Under the pieces are notes generated by a model, which saw only the letters and a list, made by a program, of their open reading frames with translations, ran no database searches and was not told the DNA's origin. Below are positions 11,041 through 21,700 of a stretch of DNA of 64,000 bases, in pieces; position 1 is the stretch's first letter; the number at the start of each line of letters is the position of its first letter. This stretch comes from Chanos chanos (taxonomy: Eukaryota > Chordata > Actinopteri > Gonorynchiformes > Chanidae). A program made the position numbers and the translations under genes. The stretch is taken from NCBI RefSeq assembly GCF_902362185.1, contig NC_044498.1, positions 32,233,036 to 32,297,035 of the forward strand, given 5' to 3'.

Positions 11041-14000
11041 GCGCGTGTGTGCGTGAACAAACAGTATCACAGTGAAGGCAGCCTTTTAAAAGTAACAAGA
11101 GTCTACTTTAAGCTTGTGTGAGGTGACAGAAGCCTAAAGCCTCTGATGGTTCAACAGTGTGTAATTTAATCTGATAGAGGCTGATAGTGACCAGGGGCCT
11201 GTGGTGGGTAAACAGTGTCTAATTTAATCCCGAAGACAGGGAATCTGTTCAGGCCTGCTCAACACCTGCTTCATTAAAGGGTATTAATGGACAACGGTAT
11301 CTTTAAATGAGTGTGAGGATTAAGACCAACCTTTGGTTTCCGTTTAATGAGGGTTTAGTTAATTAAGTAATTAATTAAAGACACTGTCTTTGATGACCAA
11401 GACACGCAGATGGTGTGGCAGGTCAATGTCCATACCTGCTCTTCCAACACCAAGATCCTCCTCTGATCCTCCTGCTGATTTAACAGTGATTTCTGCAGCA
11501 GGTTCACCTTAAAAAGAAGCACTCAGGGTTTCAGTGTGTTTGACTGAAGAGGGCAAAAACAACATTCACAGTAGCATCTAAAGCCCTGAATATTTTGGGG
11601 ATGCACACCTACAGGGAAAAACAGAGCATCCACATATTTCAGTTCTCAATGCCTTTACCCACAGGGAGAAGAGTGTTAATATCATATACGGCTATACTGT
11701 ACTGTAGTGTATAAATGTAGTCAGAGAAAAAGTCAGAGCATTCTCTCCTTCAGCATGTTGTTCAGCTCTCACTGAAAAAACAGATGTAGGTGTGTCATGG
11801 ACTAAAGTCTAGTCCAGGCAGTGGAGGCCTGCTCCTGCTCTCCTGTCTTTATGCACTACCTGCTGCAGGAGCTCTGCAGATCTCTGCCTCTCCTCCTCTA
11901 GCTTGCTGTGGATGTTTTCCACTTCCACCTGCATTCGAGACACCCTGTCCCTGGAGCGTCTCCTCTGCTCCTCCGTGGCTTTCTGGTTGCTGAGGTGCTC
12001 CTCCTGCAGCCGCTGCCGGGCCTCCCTGAGCTCTCTCTCCCTGTCCTCATACTGCTGATGGAGCTGAGTGATCTGCCTCTGCGTCTTTGTCGTCCTCTCC
12101 CGCTCCGTCTGCAGCTCCCCCTGCACCTCCTGCAGGAGTCCCTCGTACCGCTGCCGCACCTCCGTCGCTCTCCGCTCTGAAAACACCAAGAGTCACACAA
12201 CACACATAGAGCTGTTCGTTTCCATATACACACATGGTGCTAACACACAGCTTTATCATATGTCATAAGAAACTGTATCAGTCCTTCTCAGTGTAACAGG
12301 ATAAAAGAGTAACACCTAAACTGGTGTCACAAGCTCAGCTCCAACACAAGCTCTATTGTACCTCCAGGTCAAAGGTCATGGCATAAAGTGTCTCTTTGTG
12401 ATTCGTTTGACAGGACACAGACACATCACCTTCTGAGCTGGCATCTCTGTGCTGGCGCGCGAGGGATTCACTGGCCTGTTTCAGTTGTTGTTCCAGCTGG
12501 AAGGTTCTGGTCAACACTGCGCTGACATAGGCCTCTCTCTGCTGGTCATACACCAGCCACTGCCTGTTCTTCTCCAGAGCCTGTCAGCCACACAACAGGA
12601 CAAGACATGTCAGAGACACTGGGACATTAATCACTCTCTTAGTGAAGACATGTCAGAGACACTGGGACATTAATCACTCTCTTAGTGAAGACATGTCAGA
12701 GACACTGGGACAGAAAACGCTCTCTAAGTGAAGACATGTCAGAGACACTGGGACATTAATCACTCTCTTAGTGAAGACATGTCAGAGACACTGGGACATT
12801 AATCACTCTCTTAGTGAAGACATGTCAGAGACACTGGGACAGGAAACACTCTCTTAGTGAAGACATGTCAGAGACACTGGGACATTAATCACTCTCTTAG
12901 TGAAGACATGTCAGAGACACTGGGACATTAATCACTCTCTTAGTGAAGACATGTCAGAGACACTGGGACAGAAAACGCTCTCTTAGTGAAGACATGTCAG
13001 AGACACTGGGACATTAATCACTCTCTTAGTGAAGACATGTCAGAGACACTGGGACAGAAAACGCTCTCTTAGTGAAGACATGTCAGAGACACTGGGACAT
13101 TAATCACTCTCTTAGTGAAGACATGTCAGAGACACTGGGACATTAATCACTCTCTTAGTGAAGACATGTCAGAGACACTGGGACAGGAAACACTCTCTTA
13201 GTGAAGACATGTCAGAGACACTGGGACATTAATCACTCTCTTAGTGAAGACATGTCAGAGACACTGGGACATTAATCACTCTCTTAGTGAAGACATGTCA
13301 GAGACACTGGGACATTAAATGCTCTCTTAATGAGGACATGTGTGGGACAATGACTAAAAAAACACTGCTGCTGTCTCAGTGAGGATCTCTACTAAAAACA
13401 ACCAATAACAAAACAAAAGACAAAAACAATGGCTTCAATGGCAGGTAAACACCTTGAGAAAATTACTCACGTCTCTCAGGTGCTCCTGGATTATATCAAC
13501 CTCACTGACGGAAACCTGAGTGTCTGATCCACAGTTCTGTTTAATAAGGTGACAAGCATGTCTTTCCAGAGAGTTCACAAAATATTACATTTTACAATAA
13601 AGAAGCCCTTATTGTGTTTTATTTAAAAGTTTATAGAGATCCTCTGAACCAAGCCGTGGGGTATGTTGCTAATGGTGAATTTTTCACATAATTACACAAA
13701 CTAAGACTTGAGTTCTTTGGTTAAGTGTGAGGTTTAAAATGAGACATTGACGATCGCACGAAAGATTCTTGCGATCGTAGGTCAAATACTGCCATCTAGT
13801 GGTCTAACGCTGTAAATGTGTTCATATTGATGTGGTATAGGCCAAGATAAAAAAGACCCCATTCCAGCTATATGTGCTTTACCTTTGGAGGTGAACTTGA
13901 ACTATCTCTGTTTTCTAGTTCTTGACACTTAGCAGACACTGCTACTAACTTATTCTTTACATCTTCTGTCTCCTGTTTTAGTGACTGAAACAATTTCTCT

Positions 14001-14553
14001 TTCATCTCAGCCTCATGGACCTCCTGGCTCAACTGATCACGCAAGCCGACCAAAATTCCATCACTGCCCAGTCGACGTTCCTTCCTCAGGGCTGCTATTT
14101 CCTGATCCTTGGCAAGAATCTGTTGGGAGTTCTTCTCTCGTAATGTTTCAAGAGCAAGGATTCTCTTCAAACACAAATAAAAACATGTTGACGTTTTAAG
14201 TAAGAAAGTTTTCATTACTCAAAATGCAGTACCCCACAGTGCGTTTTCCGATTTGTGGTACACTACCCTGGCACTTTTCATATAAACTTTAGAACCAAAC
14301 GTTGTTACACACATTTGGTTAAATCGTTTGGCTTACTGGGGTCTGTAGACAGGGTTTCTTTTACGATTACCTCCAACAATTTGTTACTTTCGGAATCTGT
14401 CGGCTCTCCTGTTAGACGTGACATCTCATGAAGCGCCTTTTTAAGGCAATCGTTTTCCTTTCTGAGTTCGCTGATTTCATCGTTTTTGTGAGCACCGCCC
14501 AGCTTCACACCTAGTTTGTTGATCACGCTTTCTTTAGCGCTTCTGGATGCCAT
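10475..14553 (-). CDS. cep55: Centrosomal protein of 55 kDa (cytokinesis/abscission scaffold)
   Basis: CEP55 sits at the midbody and recruits ALIX and TSG101/ESCRT for abscission. Eight exons: 14371-14553, 13883-14164, 13471-13536, 12362-12580, 11860-12174, 11436-11507, 10830-10955 and 10475-10651, total 1440 nt (479 aa; human 464). The protein is mostly coiled coil. The hallmark ALEKNRQWLVYDQQREAYV, from residue about 178, matches the human ESCRT/ALIX-binding region. The C-terminus ECPNCRVQYPTSRHRELLLH with a final Cys is the ubiquitin-binding zinc finger. The first exon must end at GAG|GTAATC (14371), not at the later in-frame GT, to keep phase. The fifth exon needs the second AG of a CAGAG acceptor. 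The gene is head-to-head with slc29a3. Confidence 0.92.
10969..11042. repeat. (TA)n microsatellite with short CA/CG tail
   Basis: About 60 bp of uninterrupted TA dinucleotides followed by a short ACAC/GCGC stretch, in the cep55 intron just upstream of the penultimate exon's acceptor. It sits against the pyrimidine tract of that acceptor. Confidence 0.95.
12603..13350. repeat. 43-bp minisatellite (about 17 units) in a cep55 intron
   Basis: The unit begins GACATGTCAGAGACACTGGG and ends CTCTCTTAGTGAA, and repeats about 17 times with very few changes. Three variants differ at the centre: A (ATTAATCACT), B (AGAAAACGCT) and C (AGGAAACACT). Their order is A A B A A C A A B A B A A C A A A', so a three-unit, 129-bp higher-order period is visible. 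The last unit decays near 13330. It lies in the intron between exons at 13471 and 12580 and is not coding. Confidence 0.95.
13790..13803 (-). promoter_or_regulatory. CTCF-like motif in a cep55 intron
   Basis: Read on the minus strand the bases give CCACTAGATGGCAG, which fits the CTCF core CCASYAGRKGGCRS throughout. It is next to a GCGATCG-containing stretch. Motif match only; similar cores also occur within repeats. Confidence 0.4.
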
Positions 14554-15315
14554 AACCTCGACCTCTAGCTAGCAGATATTCCTCACAGCACACTAGCTCA
14601 CAAATATGGTAGTTTTAAAAGTAGAACGAGGCTGAATTATATTTATAATTATTCGTTTATTATGGCACGGAGAATAGTTATAAAAACACATCCATGAAAA
14701 ATGGATTTTGATTTAAATGTGTATAGCATACTATACAAACGTTAGCTTGCTAATGTAAACGATCGCCTGAGTTAACCTATTAGTGTTAGTCTTATCTAGC
14801 AAGTCGCAAACTTTCTGCTTCACCCAAACAACAATACAGCGAACACGTTCGCGATTCACAGGGTACCTGACTCCATTAAATTTAAAGCGAAAAAGATAAA
14901 ACGAAACTCGTTAAGTATCACAGCTTCAGCGTTTACGCTAGACCCCCTTGGTGACTTCAAAGGGTGTGGCCATGTAGGCTAGGTCAATAGATCGTCATGG
15001 ACTTTAGAAGAGTAATTCTATAGGCAGGGTCACACCTCCGCCCAATTAGAGAAAAGAATGTCTCATTTCTTAGATATGTATGCATACATGTATGTATGCA
15101 TTTTCTTTCTTTATTCGAGGATAGAGGACTTTTATTTTGACAATAGCCGTAAGAGTAGCCATTTGCAATGTTCCTGTTTCTTCCTTCACGGTCGAATCAG
15201 TGCGGTCTTGCACTGACAGTGTAAGCTGTATGTTTGTTTCGGATATTTGACTTTAACCACAGTATTTCTTCATGCTTTCCACATTTCATTCTCAATACCG
15301 GGTAAAAGAACGGAG
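14554..15315. promoter_or_regulatory. Divergent cep55 / slc29a3 promoter region
   Basis: The cep55 start codon (14553, minus) and the first candidate slc29a3 exon (ending 15339, plus) point away from each other, about 760 bp apart. The cep55-proximal part contains TTTAAA at 14881-14886 next to AGCGAAA, like the CHR and E2F half-sites of mitotic genes such as CEP55. These motifs are short and could be chance. Confidence 0.4.
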
Positions 15316-15339
15316 ATGACCAACCTCACCGATTTTAGG
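15316..15339 (+). other. Candidate slc29a3 5' exon end with upstream ATG
   Basis: ATGACCAACC... runs to TTTAGG followed by a good donor, GTAAGC, at 15340. The 24 nt from the ATG are eight codons. Spliced directly to the acceptor at 17545 they would stay in frame with the main start and add MTNLTDFRR before MDGTEP. If the 67-nt exon at 17214-17280 is included, that frame stops and MDGTEP is used. Inference from splice signals only. Confidence 0.35.
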
Positions 15340-16531
15340 GTAAGCCTCACTTAAATGATGTGTTCAGTTAATCAAGTTGCGACTTCTGCACTGTTTCGGC
15401 AAGTAGTCACAGGGTAGATGGTTATGTGTGCGTCTCGTGCTATTCAGATGTCTACGGTTCTCCTTCTCCAGCGTTATCTGCCCCAGCGTAAATTATTTCT
15501 TATATTTCTGACAGCTGTCATTCATATTCGGGTCGTGTTCTAATTGCTCAGTTTTGATAGCCGAAATAGTTTAGTCATACATAAATAACGTACGATGGTA
15601 CTGCTGCACTGATATGATGCTATTGAACACGACTTCCATAAAACTAGTCTGAGGGACAAGTGTGTTTCCATTATCTGTACCGTTATCAGTCCATGTCAGC
15701 ACATATTCATAAATGATGACTGACACAGCCTGTGTCGCTGGTAATGTCAGATTTAAAATTGTTATTTTGGTTCAAACTTGATGCACAGATGTTTCACCCA
15801 CACGAAAACATACACATACAGACGCAGGGTCAGCTCATTTGTGGCGACTTTTGCCAACCTTTGCTTAGTCTTGAATACCCATATCTTGTGACTTAACCCA
15901 CTTCTCTTAGATCACATGCGGTATTATATATTTTCAATAATAAACTATCTTGTGTTTGTTTAGGTTTTCAGCTACAATGCTCCAATTCAGCTACAATGTG
16001 TGTATTTTTAGTGCCTGCCCTCAGACAAACTTTATACATATAAAGACCCGACGGATCAATGTCTTTAAAAACATTGTCATAGTATTCGTATTAGCATTAG
16101 TATCAGATTATTGCGGTAGATTATTTTGGTAATGGTTCCTTTCGTTGGTGACCATCCATTCTGTGAATTACATTAATTGTTGATATGTTACCGTGCCTTA
16201 ACCTCCTGCCACAGTCTTTTCTGTAGACTACTTTTTCATGTATGTGGAAAGCATTTGACAATTGATATGCGGCGACTCAAATTATTTTACGAGGCTCTTA
16301 CCGTGACCCTCTGGCACCCTAGCCAGTGTCGGTCGGTAATTCTGAAACTAAAGTCATAGCCCAACGGTGTTTATTTTCTGTGGCGGAATTTGCATTAGCA
16401 GTGAACATCATGTGATGTCGAGATCACCGTGTCTAACAGGTAAAACCGGAACATGAGATTACATTCAGCCAATATCCGGGCTAACTTTCTCTCACACCAT
16501 TTTCTTAAAACACAAAAAAGAGACGACCTGG

Positions 16532-16724
16532 GGGGTACTTCAGAAAGCGGGTATAGTGAAAACTCTGAGTTGGTTAACTCAGAGCAAGTAGTAAACCTCT
16601 TAATAGAAAAGACCAAGGCTTTGTGCTATGAGAATGAGGCCATAGCTCTTCTCGTTGGAGGTTTACAACTTGCTCTGAGTTAACTAACTCTGATTTTCAC
16701 TAAACCTGCTTTCTGGAATAACCC
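16532..16724. mobile_element. Fold-back (Angel-like) MITE
   Basis: The left end GGGTACTTCAGAAAGCGGGT and the reverse complement of the right end, GGGTTATTCCAGAAAGCAGG, match closely. Pairing continues through CTCAGAGCAAG and GTAAACCTC, giving arms of about 80 bp and a short centre that is itself partly palindromic. It has no coding capacity. The design matches palindromic MITEs such as zebrafish Angel. No clear target duplication was identified. Confidence 0.65.
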
Positions 16725-16927
16725 TCTGGAATGACTATTCACGTTCAACGTTTGGTGCAGAGCTTTTTATATATATATACATTATTTACAACTTTGACAG
16801 CACCTTTCTGGTGTTCATTTAGCTTTCAGTCCTGGTTGAAGCTATGTCAGGTGCCTTGCACTCTAGCGGTCTCACCTCTGTTGTATGTATTTATTTTATT
16901 TATTTTTTTATTCATGTATTTGTTCTG

Positions 16928-17150
16928 TCACATGATGACACCCAGGCGGTCAATGCCGCTTGAGTGTCAGGCGGGCAATGATTGCCGGTCAAAGATCATG
17001 TGATAAACAATCTTTTAGAGTGTTCGCGCTCACTGAGTATGAGTGTGAGATATAAGAGACAGGAGACATGCTTGCTCTGGTGTGTATGGTATAGAAATAT
17101 GCCATGGATAATACCGTTTCCATGGTAATAAGGACACATTCTCTCACGTG
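16928..17150. promoter_or_regulatory. MiT/TFE-type E-boxes upstream of slc29a3
   Basis: TCACATGA (16928-16935) and its reverse complement TCATGTGA (16996-17003) are M-box-type sites for MITF/TFEB/TFE3. CACGTG follows at 17145-17150. ENT3 is lysosomal, so MiT/TFE control is plausible. E-boxes are short, so this is only suggestive. Confidence 0.3.
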
Positions 17151-17213
17151 CTTCGTTCTGTGTTTAGTTCTGGCTGGTCCTCTGTGCCTGTGTTAACTCC
17201 ATCCTTTGCCCAG

Positions 17214-17280
17214 AATGAACCTTGGAGCTGAGCTGGACAGAACCCTGCACTGCTTCTGACAGGAGGAGAAACATTCCCAG
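17214..17280 (+). other. Probable 5' UTR exon of slc29a3
   Basis: A good acceptor (CCTTTGCCCAG) and donor (CCCAG|GTAATG) bound 67 nt that begin AATGAACCTTGG. It carries no open frame joined to the main start, so it is best read as non-coding leader. Confidence 0.4.
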
Positions 17281-17547
17281 GTAATGGAGTACGAGTCATT
17301 TATTCTGTGTTGTTTATTCTCTGTTTGTCATGTGTATGTGTGTGCTTTGTTCTGTTTGATTTAGATGTTTACTAATACTTCATTCACAGGAGCCTCTCTC
17401 TCTCTCTGACCTGCCACCCCCCCCCCATCACCCCTTCCCTTTCTACTTTCAGCTCTCCCTCTCTCCCTTGTCCGTCTCTCTTTACCCATTCTCCCTCCTG
17501 TCCCTTCCTCCCTCTATCCTTCCCCTCTCTGATCTGTCTGTCAGAGG

Positions 17548-18720
17548 ATGGATGGTACAGAACCTCTGAATGCCAGTGTAAATTCTTCCTACATCCCTGT
17601 CGTTGCCACTTCCATGTCTGATGAAGAGAACACTGAAGATCTGTCCAAGGATGAGGACAGGTCTCCTCTGCTCCCCTGCGAACCCCACCCTGGAGCGCTG
17701 GCGGCACGGCAGTGCCCTGAGGACTCCTACTGCATGGTTTACATCATCTTCTTCCTGCTGGGCATCGGCTCTCTGCTCCCCTGGAACTTCTTCATCACAG
17801 CTAAACATTACTGGCTCTACAAACTGAGTAACAGCTCCAATCCTGAGGGACATGAAGAGCCACATTCTGACCTCAGTGTAAGTGTCCTGTCTCCCCCAGT
17901 CCTCACCACACATACACACACACTGTACCACTGGCTTGACCCCCCAAACTGGACGGTTTGACTAAACATACATGGAAGATTACAGAACACAGTTGGGAAT
18001 GTTTGAACATTAATTAAAGTTGATTGAAGAGACATGTCTCAGCCAGTACACAATTACACCATGTAATTCACTTGTACTGAATGAGTCTAGCTACGTCAGG
18101 TCTGTGGAGGCTGAATTTTAACGGCATGTCGACCTTGCATGAGAAATCCTTCTGTGCTCAGTGTTTGTCCTGCTTTAGAACTGTTTGTTCCCTGTCCGTC
18201 TGTGATGCTCTCTGTGCTGTGCGTGTGTGTGTGTCTCTCTGCCTCTCCTTTAAATGAACTAAACTAGATTGGCATGTTCTCAGACTGCTGAGAATGTTTT
18301 AATTCAGCTCACACATCAGTTACATCTTTATGTTATGTGCTAACAGAGAGTCAAGTACACAGTGTGTGTGTGTGTGTGTGTGGGAGAGAGATAGAGAGTG
18401 AGATTCTGTGTTAAAATCTAGAGGCTGTTTTAGTCTTATGATGGTGCTGATAGTCAAGTGAACTTTCCCATGTCTTACTTGACTACCCTTGTTAAGTTCC
18501 TCTAAAAATCTGCCAGAGAAAGGGCAATTAAAACAACTAGAAATCATCAGAGAAATGGATATGGGTGGAAGTGATTTCGTACCTATTTATTTTATAGTGG
18601 AATTAAGTTATGATCTTAAGTATCTAAAAAACACTCTCTGTGTAAGATTTGATTAGAAAGGACAGCTGCCAGTGAGTTTTTCTCTCTCTCTCTCACTTTC
18701 ACTCTCTCACTAACACACAA

Positions 18721-18767
<47 letters not shown>

Positions 18768-21700
18768 TGTTAATCTAATTTGTGAACTTATTGCTTATAT
18801 ATGTGTCAATGCTAAGAGAGTTCTAGAGCAAATCATCTTATTGAGGTAATCACATTCAGTTAGCAATGACCAGTTTGTCTGAGGTCATTCAGTGTTACGT
18901 ACTAGATGGCCAGCATGCTGACAGCCAAATGACCCGAAAACACACTCCTCTCTCTGACGACTTTAGGCTCTGTATCAGTCTGGACCATCCAGCAGTGTGT
19001 CCTCCTTTTCCTTTGACCTCCAGGTCATTTTCTGGACTCCGCATTTTAGGAAACCACTTAACTAAACTGATAAGGTTCGCAAGGTTACCAAATGATAACC
19101 TGATCTGCAGTTATGCTTCCACCTTTTGTCTGAAATGGGTATTTTAACCAGCAAAGAAAAGGAGAAGTGAGACAGACTGACAGACAGACAGAGGGAAAAA
19201 GAGACAGAGAGAAAGTGTGTGAATCGATGATAGATAATATGCATTCCTATATCTGCCCTCACATAGCAGTCATTGTTGTAATGTCAGTGATTAAGTCTGA
19301 AAATGGAGAGCTGCTATCTCACCAGCCTACCAGGCTACAGCCTCATATTCAACCTTACGGAAGAGATGAATGCATTTCTGGAATTTTTTTTCTTACCACA
19401 GGAATAAGCACACCACAGCAAACTGATCACTTTTCATGTATTTTGCAAAGAAATTTACAAGTACCTTTCATGGTTCTCTTGATCACAGTCTGTTTTTCTC
19501 TCTGTGTCCAATGTTTAATTGATGTTTATGAATGTAATTGCCGAGTGACCCTCTCCCCGCCCACACACACACACACATTTCCATCTCCAGAGCAAAAAAT
19601 AACAGATGCTAATTGAGTGGTTGCAAATTTGTTTTTCTTTTGCATTTCTCTTTGCAGGGCTAGTTTGAGGTTTGTGGAGTACATAGTGAATGTGTTTTTC
19701 TTTCATTTCTCTGTTTGCAGGACTAGTTTGAGGAGTACATTGTGAATGTGTTTTTCTTTTGTTTCTCTGTTTGCAGGACTAGTTTGAGGAGTACATTGTG
19801 AATGTGTTTTTCTCTTGTCTCTTTGTTGACCGGACTAGTTTGAGGAGTACATTGTGAATGTGTTTTTCTCTTGTCTCTTTGTTGACAGGACTATTTTGAA
19901 AGCTACATCTCTATAGCTTCTACTGTGCCCTCTGTGGTGTGCTTGGTGCTGAGTTACCTGCTTGTTAACAGGTATGAAACACAACTGATATGTGCTCCAG
20001 CAGATAGGCTGTGCTCTGGGCTTTATGGAATTGGGGGAAGGGGGGGGCACAGATTATCTGGATATTTTCAGAATGACTACTTGTTGAATCTTCAACATTA
20101 TTTGCCAAAGCCAGAGGGAAAAGCAGCTTATTGCTGTGTTTTCCAAGAGACAAAAGCCCAATTCAAAACTCATTTGGAAAGGGTGAAGGCAGATATTTCA
20201 GGCTTAAAGGATTTGGCAGATCATTTGCTTGTTTCAAAGGATCCGATTTGTTTTTTCAGATAGAAACACTGATCCCTCAATATTAGAACTCTCCAGTGCT
20301 CTGGGATTTGCGATGGAACTCCTGGAGGTATTTGGAGCAGTGAGATGTTCTCTGGAGGGGAGGGGTTGTTTGTCAGCGGTAGGGGGGAATACAGAAGGGC
20401 CTCAGACAAAACTTGGTCAGCTGAGTTAGAAAACACAGGAGTCTGCTGAAAGCACCGTGGAGCGTCGTGCTCTCAGTCAGCCAATAGGTGCCTGTCCTGG
20501 CTATGGTTCCCAATTACCTTCAATGAGAGAGTATGAAAGGATGCTGTGTATGATCAGCGTGACACAATCTCTTCCAGGAATCCTCTTTTTTTTTTCTTTT
20601 TTTTTTTAAATCCCATCTCCTGTCCTCAGGTCCACCGTGGCCCATGGACACGGTGTTTAAAGAGAGCAGGCGATCTAAAGATATTCTCTCTGCTCAGAAC
20701 AGACCGTCTCTTCTCTCCTGTAATGAGGTGACTTAGTGGACAGACCGTGATGTTATGTGATGTTATTCTGGGTCTGGGTTGTTGATCAGTGGATCAGAAG
20801 GCAGCAGGAGTGGTCAGACACTTGTAAAAAATAAAAAAAATAAAAAATAACACATTCTCAGACGAGATTTCCCTCTTCTCTGTCTCAGGGACGTTTCTGC
20901 CATACTCGTTACAATTGCACGTTGCAAGCACTGCAGATGAGCAGATGTCTATGTGCAGATGATAACAAATCACTGTGTTTCAGTCTGTGGCCCTTTAAAT
21001 GCATAGATGACTTTATAGAGAATAAAATGGTTACAAAGCATCGATTTGTTAAAAGATGTCGGGCGGAAACAGTGAAAACAAAAGACACAAAAATAAGTGA
21101 AATCCTTTTGAAAAGCAAGAAGAGAGAGAGAGAGAGAGAAAGCCAAATGGAGAGATTTTTAAACTTTCAAACCTCTGAAAATAAAACTCACAAAGAAACT
21201 GCATCTTCTTTGTCAAACTCTCGTATATATACATCTGTACTTGAACTGCCTAGTGTGCCTGAACCATGCTCTTAATAGAGCTGTATTAATGCTTGTTTGT
21301 TTGTTTGACCATTATTTCTTTCATTTGTGTGTGTTCACAGATTTTCTTCTACAGCGCGGATCCTCTCCTCTCTGTTTGTGATCCTGATTGTCTTTATAGT
21401 CACCACGGTGATGGTGAAGGTGGATGTTTCTAACTGTCAGACCCAGTTCTTTGCGGGGACGTTGGTGAGCGTCGCCTTTGTCAGCGGGGCGTCCAATGTC
21501 TTCTCTGGGAGTGTTTTTGGCATCAGTGGACACTTCCCAATGAGGATATCCCAAGCTCTAATCTCAGGTACAAACACACACACACACACACACACATGCT
21601 CAGACAGTAGACACTTCACAATGAGGATATCCTAAGCCCTCATCTCAGGTACACTCACACACACATACACACACACGTTCGGACGCATGACCTCTGGGTG

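Larger units (their letters stand above)
15340..17544. other. slc29a3 5' intron region
   Basis: About 2.2 kb between the candidate first exon and the first coding exon. It contains a palindromic miniature transposon (16532-16724), two TCATGTGA-type E-boxes (16928-16935 and 16996-17003), a CACGTG (17145-17150), a probable non-coding exon (17214-17280) and a long pyrimidine tract (about 17392-17540) before the coding-exon acceptor. No protein-coding exon was recognised. Confidence 0.55.

Noticed and set aside
10728-11060. Minus-strand frame with an alternating Tyr/Ile stretch
   Set aside because: Translation of the (TA)n microsatellite joined to a real cep55 exon; the exon proper is 10830-10955.
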